56,287 nt of DNA from an uncultured Rhodospirillales bacterium (GTDB lineage Bacteria > Pseudomonadota > Alphaproteobacteria > Acetobacterales > Acetobacteraceae), in the NCBI GenBank assembly GCA_903823665.1, contig CAIJTR010000096.1:1-56287 (forward strand), given 5' to 3'. Below are positions 16,233-25,175 of this stretch, one piece after another. The first letter of the stretch is position 1. Each line of letters begins with the position of its first letter. Under the pieces are notes generated by a model, which saw only the letters and a list, made by a program, of their open reading frames with translations, ran no database searches and had not been told where the DNA came from. The position numbers and the translations under genes were made by a program.

Positions 16233-19153
16233 GACGGAATCGGTCCTATGATGCGAGTGAAACAGGCGCGCACCTGATGCGCCATGGTTTCGAGAATGGC
16301 GCGCAAAGCGGGCAAGTCAACCGCCGCAATCCCAGCCTCATTGGCACTGCGCAGCAGCGCGCTGGCGCTTGCATCAGACAGATCTGCGGGCGGCTTGGCC
16401 CCCTCCGTCAACCGCAACATACCCTGCAGACTGCGCCATACGCGATCCGCCCGGATCAGCAGCGCGGCATCCTCCGCAGGCAAATGGCCGGCACGGCTGA
16501 GCCCCGCCACCGCCAGCCGCAGCGTCGGCGAGACGGGACCGTGCTGAAGTTGCAGCGCCTGGGCCACGAACTCCACATCCATTTGCCCGCCCGGCCGCTG
16601 CTTCACATCCCACGGCCCCACCGCCTGCTTCTCCCGGCCGAGTCTGATCCGCATGTCCAGAATATCGGGCAAGATCTTCGCCGGATCGCCGCTGCTGATG
16701 GCAATGCGGATCGCCGCCTCGATCCGCGCGCGAAGCTTGGGCGGGCCCGCCACCACCCGCGCCCGCGTCAGCGCCATGCGCTCCCACGTCCAGGCGTCCT
16801 TGCGGTGATACCCCTCGAAACTGGCGAGTGAGACCGCCACCGGCCCTTTGTTGCCGGAAGGGCGCAGCCGCATGTCCACATCATACATCGGCCCCTCCGC
16901 ATCCGGAGCGGTCAGGGCGGCGACAAACGCATGCACCGCGCGGATGAACCATTGCGCAGCCGGAAGCCGCTTGCTGCCGGTGCTCTCGGTGGCCGTGGGG
17001 GCATGGTCGTAGATCAGCATCAGATCGAGGTCGGAGCCCGCCATCGTCTCCCGCCCACCGGCCTTGCCAAGCAGGACCACCGCCATCTGCCCGCCACGAA
17101 CCCGGCCAAATCGCTCGGCAAAATCAGACAGCGCACGCGGAAGCAGAGCGGCAAGCGCCGCGTCCGCCACATCCGCCCGCCGCAGCCCCGCAGCGTCGGC
17201 GTCAATCCGGCCTTCCAACGTGGCCACGCTGATGGCGAAATTCGCTTCGCGCACGGTCGAGCGGATCGTGGCCATCGCCTCCTCCAACCCATCCGCCATC
17301 GCCAGCCTTTGACGTAAAAGCTTGGCGGGTGGGATTGGATCGGGACCATCGAGCAGTCCCTCCAGGGACGATGGCGTGCGTGCCAGATGATCAGCCAGTT
17401 GCGGGGCCGCACCCAGCACATCGGCAATCCGCCCGACCAGTTCCAAATTGCGCTGCAACATTGAAAGCAGCTGCACCCCCGCCGGCAGCCGCTCCATGAA
17501 CCCCGCAAACCGCATGAACGCCGCATCCGGCTGACGCTGCCGTGCCAGCGCGTCAAGCAGACGTGGCAGCACCAGCGTCAGCAGCTCCCGCGCCCGGTTC
17601 GACCGCATCGCCCGCACCCGCCCGGCCTGCCATCCGGCCACGGTGTTGGCGATCCGGTCCGGATGCGCAAAGCCCATCGCCGAAAGTGCCGCGAGTGTGG
17701 ATGGCACCGGCTCCGCCCCGCTGAAATCCAGCCCCGGATGGCTTACCCCGCCCGGCACCGCGCTGAACAGCTCGGCATAGCGATGCTGCACCCGCCCCAG
17801 ATGACGCAGCAGAACCGCCGCGAATGCCGGCGCATCGGCATAGCCCATGAACACGGCAAACGCGCCCAGCTGCTCCACACTTTCCGGCAGCGAGTGAATT
17901 TGCCTGTCGGCCATCATCTGCAACCGATGCTCCACTCCGCGCAGGAACCGATACGCACTCGCCAATTCGGATGCTGCCCGCGCCGTCACGTGCCCGGCAC
18001 GCACCAGCAGACGCAGCGCCACCAGCGTCCGCCGGTCGCGCAAAACCGGATCACGCCCGCCCCACACCAATTGCAGCGTCTGCACCAAAAACTCGATCTC
18101 GCGGATGCCGCCTTGGCCCAGCTTCACGTTGTGGCCGAGGATACGCGTAACCGGGTCCGGCTCCTGGCTGAGCGCCGTCTTTTTATGCTCATCAATCCGC
18201 CGCTTCATGGCGTGAATATCCGCTACCGCTGCGAAATCCAGATGCCGTCGCCAGATGAACGGGCGAATGGCGTCAAGGAAGTGCTGCCCCATCGCCAGAT
18301 CGCCGGCAATCGGACGCGCCTTCAGCATGGCCGCCCGCTCCCAGTTCTGGCCCATGCTCTCATAATAGGACAACGCCGCGTGCAGGCTCACGCTTGGCGG
18401 TGTTGCCTCCGGGTCTGGCCTGAGCCGTAAATCGGTCCGGAACACATAGCCATCCGAATCCCGCGCCTCCATCAAAGTGACAAGATTGCGCGACAATCTG
18501 CTAAACCAGCTCGAACATTGGTCGCCCTGATAGACCCCGGCATCCGGGTCATGCAGGAGCACGAGATCGACATCGGAGGAATAATTCAGCTCGCCCGCCC
18601 CCAGCTTGCCCATCGCCAGCACCACGAACCCGCATCCATCCTCGGGGTTGCTGGGGTCTGGGAGGACAAGCGTGCCCTGGTCGTGACCAGCGCGCAGCAG
18701 GTGTGCCACCGACCGGCGCAGCGCGGCCTCGGCAAGATCGGACAATGCGGCGGTGACCTGATCCAGCGTCCACACGCCGCTGATATCGGCGATGGCAGTG
18801 GCAAGCGCGATTTGCCGCTTCGCCTCGCGCAACTGCCGGGCCAGCCTCGCCTGCTGCCACGTTGGCGGAATGGCGGCAAGGGTGGCCATGGTGCGACCCA
18901 CCACCTCATCCGGCCCGCGCTGAAACAGCAGGCGCAAGGCCGCGTGTTCACGAAAGGCAAGATCGGCCAGATAGGGGCTGTTGCCGCCGAGAGCCTCCAG
19001 CATCTCCCGTGCGGGGCCCTCGGCCAGCTTCGCCTCGCTGGCACCCAAATCAGAGAAACGTTCCAGCAACCGCTCGGAGGGGCCGGAATTGGCGGGCTTC
19101 GGCCACGGTGCGCGCATATGCGCAGGCCATTTGAATCGGGCGATTGTTGGCAT
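16229..19153 (-). CDS. glnE: Bifunctional glutamine synthetase adenylyltransferase/adenylyl-removing enzyme
   Basis: 974 residues from the ATG at 19153, typical of alphaproteobacterial GlnE; Met 19117 is a possible alternative, and neither has a strong ribosome site. Two nucleotidyltransferase domains are visible. The N-terminal (de-adenylylating) one has GAGELNYSSDVDLVLLHD near residue 186; the C-terminal (adenylylating) one has GGRETMAGSDLDLMLIYDH near residue 701. Each is followed by its helical domain. GlnE attaches and removes AMP on GlnA under PII control, so it gates ammonia assimilation. bcp overlaps its end. It diverges from the AsmA-like gene with only 14 bases between the start codons. 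Confidence 0.96.
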   Translation of the reverse strand: MPTIARFKWPAHMRAPWPKPANSGPSERLLERFSDLGASEAKLAEGPAREMLEALGGNSPYLADLAFREHAALRLLFQRGPDEVVGRTMATLAAIPPTWQQARLARQLREAKRQIALATAIADISGVWTLDQVTAALSDLAEAALRRSVAHLLRAGHDQGTLVLPDPSNPEDGCGFVVLAMGKLGAGELNYSSDVDLVLLHDPDAGVYQGDQCSSWFSRLSRNLVTLMEARDSDGYVFRTDLRLRPDPEATPPSVSLHAALSYYESMGQNWERAAMLKARPIAGDLAMGQHFLDAIRPFIWRRHLDFAAVADIHAMKRRIDEHKKTALSQEPDPVTRILGHNVKLGQGGIREIEFLVQTLQLVWGGRDPVLRDRRTLVALRLLVRAGHVTARAASELASAYRFLRGVEHRLQMMADRQIHSLPESVEQLGAFAVFMGYADAPAFAAVLLRHLGRVQHRYAELFSAVPGGVSHPGLDFSGAEPVPSTLAALSAMGFAHPDRIANTVAGWQAGRVRAMRSNRARELLTLVLPRLLDALARQRQPDAAFMRFAGFMERLPAGVQLLSMLQRNLELVGRIADVLGAAPQLADHLARTPSSLEGLLDGPDPIPPAKLLRQRLAMADGLEEAMATIRSTVREANFAISVATLEGRIDADAAGLRRADVADAALAALLPRALSDFAERFGRVRGGQMAVVLLGKAGGRETMAGSDLDLMLIYDHAPTATESTGSKRLPAAQWFIRAVHAFVAALTAPDAEGPMYDVDMRLRPSGNKGPVAVSLASFEGYHRKDAWTWERMALTRARVVAGPPKLRARIEAAIRIAISSGDPAKILPDILDMRIRLGREKQAVGPWDVKQRPGGQMDVEFVAQALQLQHGPVSPTLRLAVAGLSRAGHLPAEDAALLIRADRVWRSLQGMLRLTEGAKPPADLSDASASALLRSANEAGIAAVDLPALRAILETMAHQVRACFTRIIGPIPS

Positions 19154-19167
19154 TGGCAAGGCTGGCC

Positions 19168-22100
19168 ATGAGCGACCCGTCCGGTCAAGAGCCCACAGCA
19201 CGCCCCCCCGCTCGCATAACCGCACGCAAAACCGCCGCAGCCGGTGCGCGCTTGGCCATGGGCCGAGGCGGAAGGCTGCTGCATCTTCTGGCCCAGTTGG
19301 CATTGCTCATCGTGCTGCTCAGCGGCATCTGCATCGGTGCCTTGGCGTTCAGGCTGTCACAGGGGCCGTGGGATCTGACCTGGCTGGTGCGCCGTATCAG
19401 CCAGAACACCGACAGCCACGTGGCGATGGGCCGGGTGGAACTGGCGTGGCAAGGGCTGCATGGCGGTATCGATCGCCCGCTCGCCATTGTGCTGTCCGAT
19501 GTCATTTTGACCAATACGGGCAATCAAAAGCTCGCCACCATTCCGCGGGCCGAATTGTCGCTGGGCGTTGCATCTCTGCTGCGCGGCAAGATTGCGGTGC
19601 GGGCCATCAGGCTCAACGGCGCCATCCTTACCCTGGTGCGCGGCGAGGATGGCAAGCTCAGTCTGGGGGGCGACAACAGCGGCGGTGGCAGCCCCGCGAT
19701 CAGCCCCGAGACGTCCTATACCCTGCGCCGCGCGCAACTAACCGACTGCATGGTTAGCCTGGAAGATCGCAAACTCGGCGTCACTTGGCAGGCAAGCCAG
19801 ATTAACGCTGACATCTCCCGCGCCACCGCAGACGCCAGCGGTGTCGCCTCCGCCACCATCAGCGCCGGTGGTCAGACAGCACGGCTGGACGCAAAGCTCA
19901 CCATGCCCGTCACCGGCGGTGTCAACGCAGATGTGACGGCAAGCCCACTCAACCCCTCGCATCTCGCCTCTATTAGCCCGGATTTCGCACCGCTGGCGGC
20001 CATGGACGCGATGCTGACGCTGTCAGCCAGCGTCGCACTGGACGCTGCTTTTGCACCCATCCACGCCACACTGAGCGCCGATGCTGGCCCAGGCGCACTT
20101 CATATCGGGCCTGGCATTATGCCGATCCGTGCGGCAGCCCTTACTGCTGACGCGACCCCCAGCACGCTCGACCTCAAACTCACCCAGCTTCGCCTGCAGG
20201 CCCGCGATGCAGCACCGCCCACCACGATCACCGCCCACGTTCAGGCCAGCCGCGCAGATGGCAAGATCGCAGCGCAGATTGGCGTCGATATCGATCAGGT
20301 GGCGTTTGCGGACCTGCCAGCCCTTTGGCCCGAAGGCGTCGGCGGGCCAGGCACGCGGCCCTGGATCACCAAGAACATCACCGCAGGCAACGCGCATAAC
20401 GGCCACGTTACGCTGACACTCACCGCGCCGGAGGATTTCTCCGATGCCACCGTGACCAAGATCGCCGGAGGCATTGAGGGCAACGATGTTACCACATGGT
20501 GGCTGCGTCCTGTGCCGCCGATCGAACATGGCACTGCGCATGTCGTGTTCGTCGATCCTGATACTCTGGACGTGCTGGTTGATAACGGCACGCAGCAGGG
20601 TAGCAAGCTCACGCTCAAACCAAGCAAGGTTCGACTAACCGGGATTGCCGGCCACGACCAATTCGTCGCCATCCAGGCAAATCTCGGCGGCCCATTGCCA
20701 GACCTTCTCACTCTGCTCTCGAACAAAAAGATCCATCTGCTCGACCGCAGGCCCATCCCGATGCACGATCCGGTGGGAGACGTGACCGGTCTGCTCACCG
20801 TGTCCCTGCCGCTCAAGAACAACCTCGACATCGATCAGGTTGCTATCCGCGCTGTGGGCAAGCTCGCAGGCGGCCATCTCGGCGGCATCGCAGCAGGGCG
20901 CGATCTCGATCAGGCCAATCTCGATTTCGACGTCGGCAACGATGGGCTGAAAATCGCAGGCAATGGCATCATCGCCACCATCCCGGCAAAGCTTAAAATC
21001 GACATGGATTTCCGCAGCGGTCCGCCATCGCAGGTGCTAGAACACATCGTGGTAATGGCAGACGCCACGGCCAAACAGATCACCAATGCAGGGCTCGACA
21101 GCGGTGGCCGCATCTCCGGCAGCATGGGCGCGGCACTGGATTACACCACACGGCGCGACAACTCCGCCGATGTGCAGGTCACCGCCGATCTCACACGCAC
21201 CGGTATCGTTCTGCGCCCGACGAATTGGACCAAAGCCGAAGGCACCGCCGGTCGTGCGGAGGCGCATGTCCGGCTCGATCATGACCACATCACGCAGATC
21301 GACCGCGTATCCGCGACGGCACCGGGTCTTTTGATCCAGGCCAGCACGGATATGGCCGGCGGCAAGCCCGGGCTTTTGCACATTCAGCGCGCAATGATCG
21401 GTGACGGCACCGATTTGGCCGGTGATCTGCGCATCCCAGCGCAACAGGGCCAGCCCTATATTGCCACGATCACCGGCCCGAAGCTCGATCTGTCCTGGAT
21501 GTTCGCGCACTCAGCGCCGCAGCCGAAATCGCCCAAGCCCGAGCCACGCGGCCCGGCCTATCAACTGCAGGCCAAACTCGGCCACGTGCTGATGGCTGGG
21601 GACCGGATCTTCGACAATGTGGTGGCCGATGTTGCGAGTGACGGACTGATCACAACCCTCGCCGATGTTACGGCGCAGGCTGGCGGCAAGCTCTCCCTCT
21701 CAATCGCCCACCGCGGGACTGGCCGGTCGCTGCGAGCACAAGCTGATGATGCCGGCACCATGCTGCGGGCGTTTGATGTTGTAGACGAATTGACGGGCGG
21801 CAAACTCACTGTCACCGGAACGTTTGACGACAGCAACGCGACCCATCAGTTGCGAGGCCGCGCTGAAATCGTTGATTTCCGGATGGTCCACGCACCGATG
21901 GTTGCACGCCTGTTGCAGGCCATGTCGCTCTACGGGTTGATGGAGGTGGCGCAGGGTCCGGGTCTCGGCTTCACCCGCCTCGTCGCCCCGTTCGGCTATG
22001 GTGGAGACGCGCTGGTGCTGGAAGATGCCCGCGCCTACAGCCCATCACTTGGGGTGACCGTAAAAGGCCGCATCGATCTTACCACCCGCACACTTGATCT

Positions 22101-22329
22101 GCAGGGCACCGTCATTCCCGCCTATTTCTTCAACTCGCTCCTCGGCCGTGTGCCGCTCGTTGGTCGCATTTTCAGCCCGGAGGAAGGCGGCGGGCTGTTT
22201 GCCGCCGCTTACTCGGTGCAGGGCGCGGCGGATGATCCGAAAGTCAGCGTCAACCCGCTCTCGGCGCTGACGCCTGGGTTTCTGCGCGGCTTCTTCGACA
22301 TTTTTGACAGCCCCGCCAAACAACCCTGA
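19168..22329 (+). CDS. YhdP/AsmA-like inner-membrane-anchored lipid transfer protein
   Basis: 1053 residues from the ATG at 19168. An N-terminal basic stretch and one transmembrane helix (about residues 36-60, LLAQLALLIVLLSGIC) are followed by a very long beta-strand-rich periplasmic region. It has the DUF3971-like repeats and an AsmA-like C-terminal domain (FDDSNATHQLRGRAEI to LPLVGRI near the end). The C-terminal motif FRMVHAPMVARLLQAMSLYG is typical of the family in alphaproteobacteria. YhdP, TamB and other AsmA proteins form hydrophobic grooves that move phospholipids to the outer membrane. Family membership is by architecture; lipid transfer here is inferred. It is divergent from glnE. 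Confidence 0.88.
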   Translation: MSDPSGQEPTARPPARITARKTAAAGARLAMGRGGRLLHLLAQLALLIVLLSGICIGALAFRLSQGPWDLTWLVRRISQNTDSHVAMGRVELAWQGLHGGIDRPLAIVLSDVILTNTGNQKLATIPRAELSLGVASLLRGKIAVRAIRLNGAILTLVRGEDGKLSLGGDNSGGGSPAISPETSYTLRRAQLTDCMVSLEDRKLGVTWQASQINADISRATADASGVASATISAGGQTARLDAKLTMPVTGGVNADVTASPLNPSHLASISPDFAPLAAMDAMLTLSASVALDAAFAPIHATLSADAGPGALHIGPGIMPIRAAALTADATPSTLDLKLTQLRLQARDAAPPTTITAHVQASRADGKIAAQIGVDIDQVAFADLPALWPEGVGGPGTRPWITKNITAGNAHNGHVTLTLTAPEDFSDATVTKIAGGIEGNDVTTWWLRPVPPIEHGTAHVVFVDPDTLDVLVDNGTQQGSKLTLKPSKVRLTGIAGHDQFVAIQANLGGPLPDLLTLLSNKKIHLLDRRPIPMHDPVGDVTGLLTVSLPLKNNLDIDQVAIRAVGKLAGGHLGGIAAGRDLDQANLDFDVGNDGLKIAGNGIIATIPAKLKIDMDFRSGPPSQVLEHIVVMADATAKQITNAGLDSGGRISGSMGAALDYTTRRDNSADVQVTADLTRTGIVLRPTNWTKAEGTAGRAEAHVRLDHDHITQIDRVSATAPGLLIQASTDMAGGKPGLLHIQRAMIGDGTDLAGDLRIPAQQGQPYIATITGPKLDLSWMFAHSAPQPKSPKPEPRGPAYQLQAKLGHVLMAGDRIFDNVVADVASDGLITTLADVTAQAGGKLSLSIAHRGTGRSLRAQADDAGTMLRAFDVVDELTGGKLTVTGTFDDSNATHQLRGRAEIVDFRMVHAPMVARLLQAMSLYGLMEVAQGPGLGFTRLVAPFGYGGDALVLEDARAYSPSLGVTVKGRIDLTTRTLDLQGTVIPAYFFNSLLGRVPLVGRIFSPEEGGGLFAAAYSVQGAADDPKVSVNPLSALTPGFLRGFFDIFDSPAKQP

Positions 22330-22379
22330 TTTGGCAGGCGCTCCCCGTTCGTCCTAACTATGCGCTGGGAGACATCATC

Positions 22380-23087
22380 ATGCACGACGTCAAAGCCATC
22401 CTGTTCGACACCTTCGGCACCGTTACCGACTGGCGCACCAGCGTTGCCGCTGAGATGACCGTCTGGGCTGACGCGCGCGGCATTTCCGGCGATTGGCTGG
22501 CGTTCGCCGATGACTGGCGTAGTCGGTATCACCCGTCGATGGACCGCGTGCGTCGTGGTGAATTGCCCTGGACTATCCTTGATGTTCTGCACCGAGCCTC
22601 ACTAGAAGCGATGCTACCAGAGTACGGCATCTCTGGCCTCAATGACGCGGAACTCGACCACCTCACCAAGATCTGGCACCGCCTGCACCCTTGGCCCGAT
22701 TCAGTGGCCGGGCTTACACGCCTGAAGCGCCACTACATCATCGGCCCCATGTCGAACGGCAACGTGGCGCTGCTGGTCAACATGGCCAAGCACAGCGGAC
22801 TGCCGTGGGACATGGTGTTTGGCTCCGAAATCTCCCGCCACTTCAAGCCAGACCCGGAGGTTTATCTCGGGGCCTGCACAATGCTGGGGCTGAAACCCGG
22901 ACAGGTGATGATGGCCGCAGCCCACAACTACGACCTCAAAGCCGCCCAGGCCCTCGGCCTCAAAACCGCCTTCTTCGCCCGCCCCAGCGAGTATGGCCCG
23001 AAACAGACAAAGGACATCGCTCCCACCGGAGACTGGACCGTCGTGGCCCGCGACATCGAGGATCTGGCGACGCAGATGGGGGCTTAA
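22380..23087 (+). CDS. Haloacid dehalogenase type II family hydrolase
   Basis: 235 residues, starting with GGGAG upstream. The HAD nucleophile is Asp10 in the motif FDTFGTVTDWR; motif II is PMSNGN; the motif III lysine is in SRHFKPDPEVY; and motif IV is AAAHNYDLKAA. It is of the L-2-haloacid dehalogenase type by fold and spacing. However, the dehalogenase serine before the last Asn-Asp motif is Ala-His here, as in many uncharacterised family members, so halo-acid hydrolysis is not assured and a phosphatase role is possible. It converges on msrQ; the two stop codons share the TTAA at 23084-23087. Confidence 0.88.
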   Translation: MHDVKAILFDTFGTVTDWRTSVAAEMTVWADARGISGDWLAFADDWRSRYHPSMDRVRRGELPWTILDVLHRASLEAMLPEYGISGLNDAELDHLTKIWHRLHPWPDSVAGLTRLKRHYIIGPMSNGNVALLVNMAKHSGLPWDMVFGSEISRHFKPDPEVYLGACTMLGLKPGQVMMAAAHNYDLKAAQALGLKTAFFARPSEYGPKQTKDIAPTGDWTVVARDIEDLATQMGA

Positions 23088-23914
23088 GCCACCATTATAC
23101 GCCTTTGCCGCCAGCGACCAACCAATGCCACTGCCGACAGCGTCAGGCCGCATAGCAGGATCGACAGCGCCGGGCTCGGTCCATAGCTCACGTCGAAATT
23201 GCCCTGGAACACCCGCATCGGGTCAATCTTTGTGGCAAGCCCATACCACGCAACCTCCACCGCGGCCGTGGCCACACTCGCCCCCACCGCAATCAGCGGC
23301 AGCGGCCACCATTGCAGGCGGGAGGCGCGGGAGGTTAGGCGCCAGATCATCTCCCACAGGAAAAGTCCGGTGACGAACACCGCCGCACTCACGTCGACCT
23401 TGGACTGCAGGAAATAGTGAAACAGCGCCAGTGCAGCCAGCGGATAGGAAGCCTTGTGCAAAGGCTTCCACCGCTTGCCCAGCCGCTTCACCCAGCCATC
23501 GGTGGACGTGATCGCCAACGCCAGCAGCCCCAGGAACGTCACGAAGCCGATGGTGAGGTAGAACCGCAGCACGATCTCACTGGCAACCTTGATCAGATCG
23601 AACTTCTGGTCGATCACATAAAGTCCGAAATGGATGCCCGCGTAGCACGCAGCCCCAACCCCGATCATGCGCCGCAGCGGCACAATGCGCTGCCAGTCCA
23701 GCACCGAGCGCAACGGCGTGATGGCGAGTGACGCCAGCAGGAAATACACCGCGTAGTCACCAGTGCCATGCGTGAACTCCCGCACCGGGCGGCCACCGAG
23801 GCCACCGGTCAGCCACAGCGCCAGCAGCCGCAGAAACGGCACCACGAGGATGGTCAGCGTCACCGCGCGGATTGGCGAAAAGCGGCCTTTGCGGTCCTGG
23901 ATCAATGAAAACAT
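23084..23914 (-). CDS. msrQ: Heme-binding membrane subunit of the MsrPQ methionine sulfoxide reductase
   Basis: 276 residues, somewhat longer than the ~200 of enterobacterial MsrQ because of a C-terminal extension with two more hydrophobic segments. The ferric-reductase-like core has several helices with histidines in GIHFGLYV, KPLHKASYPL and LFHYFLQ, the heme ligands expected for the family, and the RRMIG motif. MsrQ passes quinone electrons to periplasmic MsrP, which repairs oxidised methionines. No msrP is next to it, which is unusual. Confidence 0.88.
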   Translation of the reverse strand: MFSLIQDRKGRFSPIRAVTLTILVVPFLRLLALWLTGGLGGRPVREFTHGTGDYAVYFLLASLAITPLRSVLDWQRIVPLRRMIGVGAACYAGIHFGLYVIDQKFDLIKVASEIVLRFYLTIGFVTFLGLLALAITSTDGWVKRLGKRWKPLHKASYPLAALALFHYFLQSKVDVSAAVFVTGLFLWEMIWRLTSRASRLQWWPLPLIAVGASVATAAVEVAWYGLATKIDPMRVFQGNFDVSYGPSPALSILLCGLTLSAVALVGRWRQRRIMVA

Positions 23915-23955
23915 CGGAAAGCCTGCTCGCTCTGTGTGCGGAACGGACTACGGTA

Positions 23956-24618
23956 TCATGGCTTGCGTGACACCGGGGCGGGCATGATTTTTCGGTAATT
24001 CGAAGGCACCCGGAAAACCGCCTCACCAAGCGGGGCGAACTTCACTGCCGTGGCTTCCGCCAGCACCAGCCCGTCCGCCTCCGCACGCAGCATCACGCCA
24101 TCAGATGTCATGCAAATCGAGACCTTCCGGCCTGACAGATCATTCGTCTGCCACAACGTGCAGGGCAGGCCCTGAATTTGTGCCACCTCACCTTTGGTGA
24201 AACGCCCACCCGGAGCGGCCCCGGGCAATGCCTTGTCACCGCCATCGACCTGCACCACGGAGCGATCGGCCTCCCGCACCGCCTGCATGATGTGGGTTTG
24301 CTGATCGATAATCATGTAAAGCCCGGGCGAGGGCGGATCGACGCGGAGTTTGCCAAGCGTTACCCCCCAGCGCAGCCGCTGCTCCAGCGGACCGTCTGGC
24401 CCGGCGATGCGATAGATCACGTCCACATCGCGCGTCGGCTGCGTGAGCGGGCGGTCCTCGGCGTAGGCGACATAGGACGACAACGTGAACGCGAAACACG
24501 CCGTCATTGCGAGGCGCGCTTGCGCCGTGGCAATCCACAGCCTTGCGGCCCAGCCTCGCCGTAATGTCATGGATTGCCACGCCCCCAAGCGGGGGCTCGC
24601 AATGACGGAGTTGGTCAT
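23956..24618 (-). CDS. Exported protein, paralogue of the upstream gene, with an in-frame repeat insertion in its N-terminus
   Basis: 220 residues if it starts at the ATG (24618) that overlaps the upstream stop as ATGA; a start at 24507 inside the repeat would give 183. The mature part aligns along its length with the product of 24615-25175: RD-x-x-I-x-YR near the start, PCT, a C-x-TSDG motif, and a C-terminal NYR-x-x-MP. The first ~37 codons are read through the 108-base palindromic element at 24501-24608, which is exactly 36 codons and contains no stop in this frame. A hydrophobic signal-like stretch TACFAFTLSSYVAYA follows. No named family recognised; the location is probably periplasmic. 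Confidence 0.75.
   Translation of the reverse strand: MTNSVIASPRLGAWQSMTLRRGWAARLWIATAQARLAMTACFAFTLSSYVAYAEDRPLTQPTRDVDVIYRIAGPDGPLEQRLRWGVTLGKLRVDPPSPGLYMIIDQQTHIMQAVREADRSVVQVDGGDKALPGAAPGGRFTKGEVAQIQGLPCTLWQTNDLSGRKVSICMTSDGVMLRAEADGLVLAEATAVKFAPLGEAVFRVPSNYRKIMPAPVSRKP
24501..24608. repeat. 108-base palindromic repeat element, copy A (in frame inside a coding region)
   Basis: The outer arms CCGTCATTGCGAG (24501-24513) and CTCGCAATGACGG (24596-24608) are exact complements. The inner arms GTGGCAATCCA (24527-24537) and TGGATTGCCAC (24570-24580) are also exact complements. Each half holds a small hairpin of its own (GGCGC/GCGCC and CCCCC-AAG-CGGGGG), so the whole could fold into a cloverleaf. 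A second, diverged copy is at 29161-29254. It lies six bases after the stop of the upstream exported protein and inside the start region of the next one. Confidence 0.9.
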
Positions 24619-25175
24619 TTGGATAGCGGCATGATTCGGTAATTGTCGGGCGGCGTGAACAAACCTGCGGGCTGTGTGGCCATCGTCACCGAAGTGGCCT
24701 CAATCCGCGCGCGGCGGCCATCGCGCCCCTGCCCTTCGCCGCGCAGCAGCAGACCGTCCGAGGTCAGGCACACCACGCCATGCGCGCGCGGAGCCGTGAC
24801 GTTGTAGACCGTGCAAGGCCGCCCCAGCACCTTATCAGCACCCTGCCGCTCGAATTGGAACTGGTCGGACAGAATGAACCCTGGCGTGATCCCACCACCG
24901 GGCGGCATCTCGATCACCAGCTTGGGCTGCGGCATCACGAAATCCACCCGCTCCATGGTACGATCGACCAGCACATAGCCCAGCGCCCCACCCTCGATGC
25001 GCAACCGGTCGGCGGCTGAGAAATACCGCACCGTGAAGCTCGGCGGCACCGACGCGTCAGAGCCTTCGGTGCGATAGGTGATCGCAGCATCCCGGCGCGG
25101 AAGATAACGCGGTGCGTCGGAAGCCTGCGCCGCACCGGCCAGCAAAACCGTCAAAACAAACAACAGGCGTTTCAT
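24615..25175 (-). CDS. Exported protein of unknown function, first of a tandem paralogous pair
   Basis: 186 residues, starting with an AAAGG site and overlapping the aat stop by ATGA. A clear Sec signal peptide ([19 protein letters not shown]) is followed by a beta-rich domain with the same landmarks as its downstream neighbour: [34 protein letters not shown], and the end NYRIMPL. The two Cys (PCT, VCLTSD) are shared with the paralogue and may form a disulfide. The pair looks like a tandem duplication. It may bind a small hydrophobic ligand by its lipoprotein-like beta content, but this is a guess. Confidence 0.85.
   Translation of the reverse strand: MKRLLFVLTVLLAGAAQASDAPRYLPRRDAAITYRTEGSDASVPPSFTVRYFSAADRLRIEGGALGYVLVDRTMERVDFVMPQPKLVIEMPPGGGITPGFILSDQFQFERQGADKVLGRPCTVYNVTAPRAHGVVCLTSDGLLLRGEGQGRDGRRARIEATSVTMATQPAGLFTPPDNYRIMPLSK

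Noticed and set aside
17585-17605. GGTTCGA-like tRNA T-loop fragment inside glnE
   Set aside because: No cloverleaf or acceptor stem can be built around it, and it lies in conserved coding sequence. No tRNA is seen in the window.
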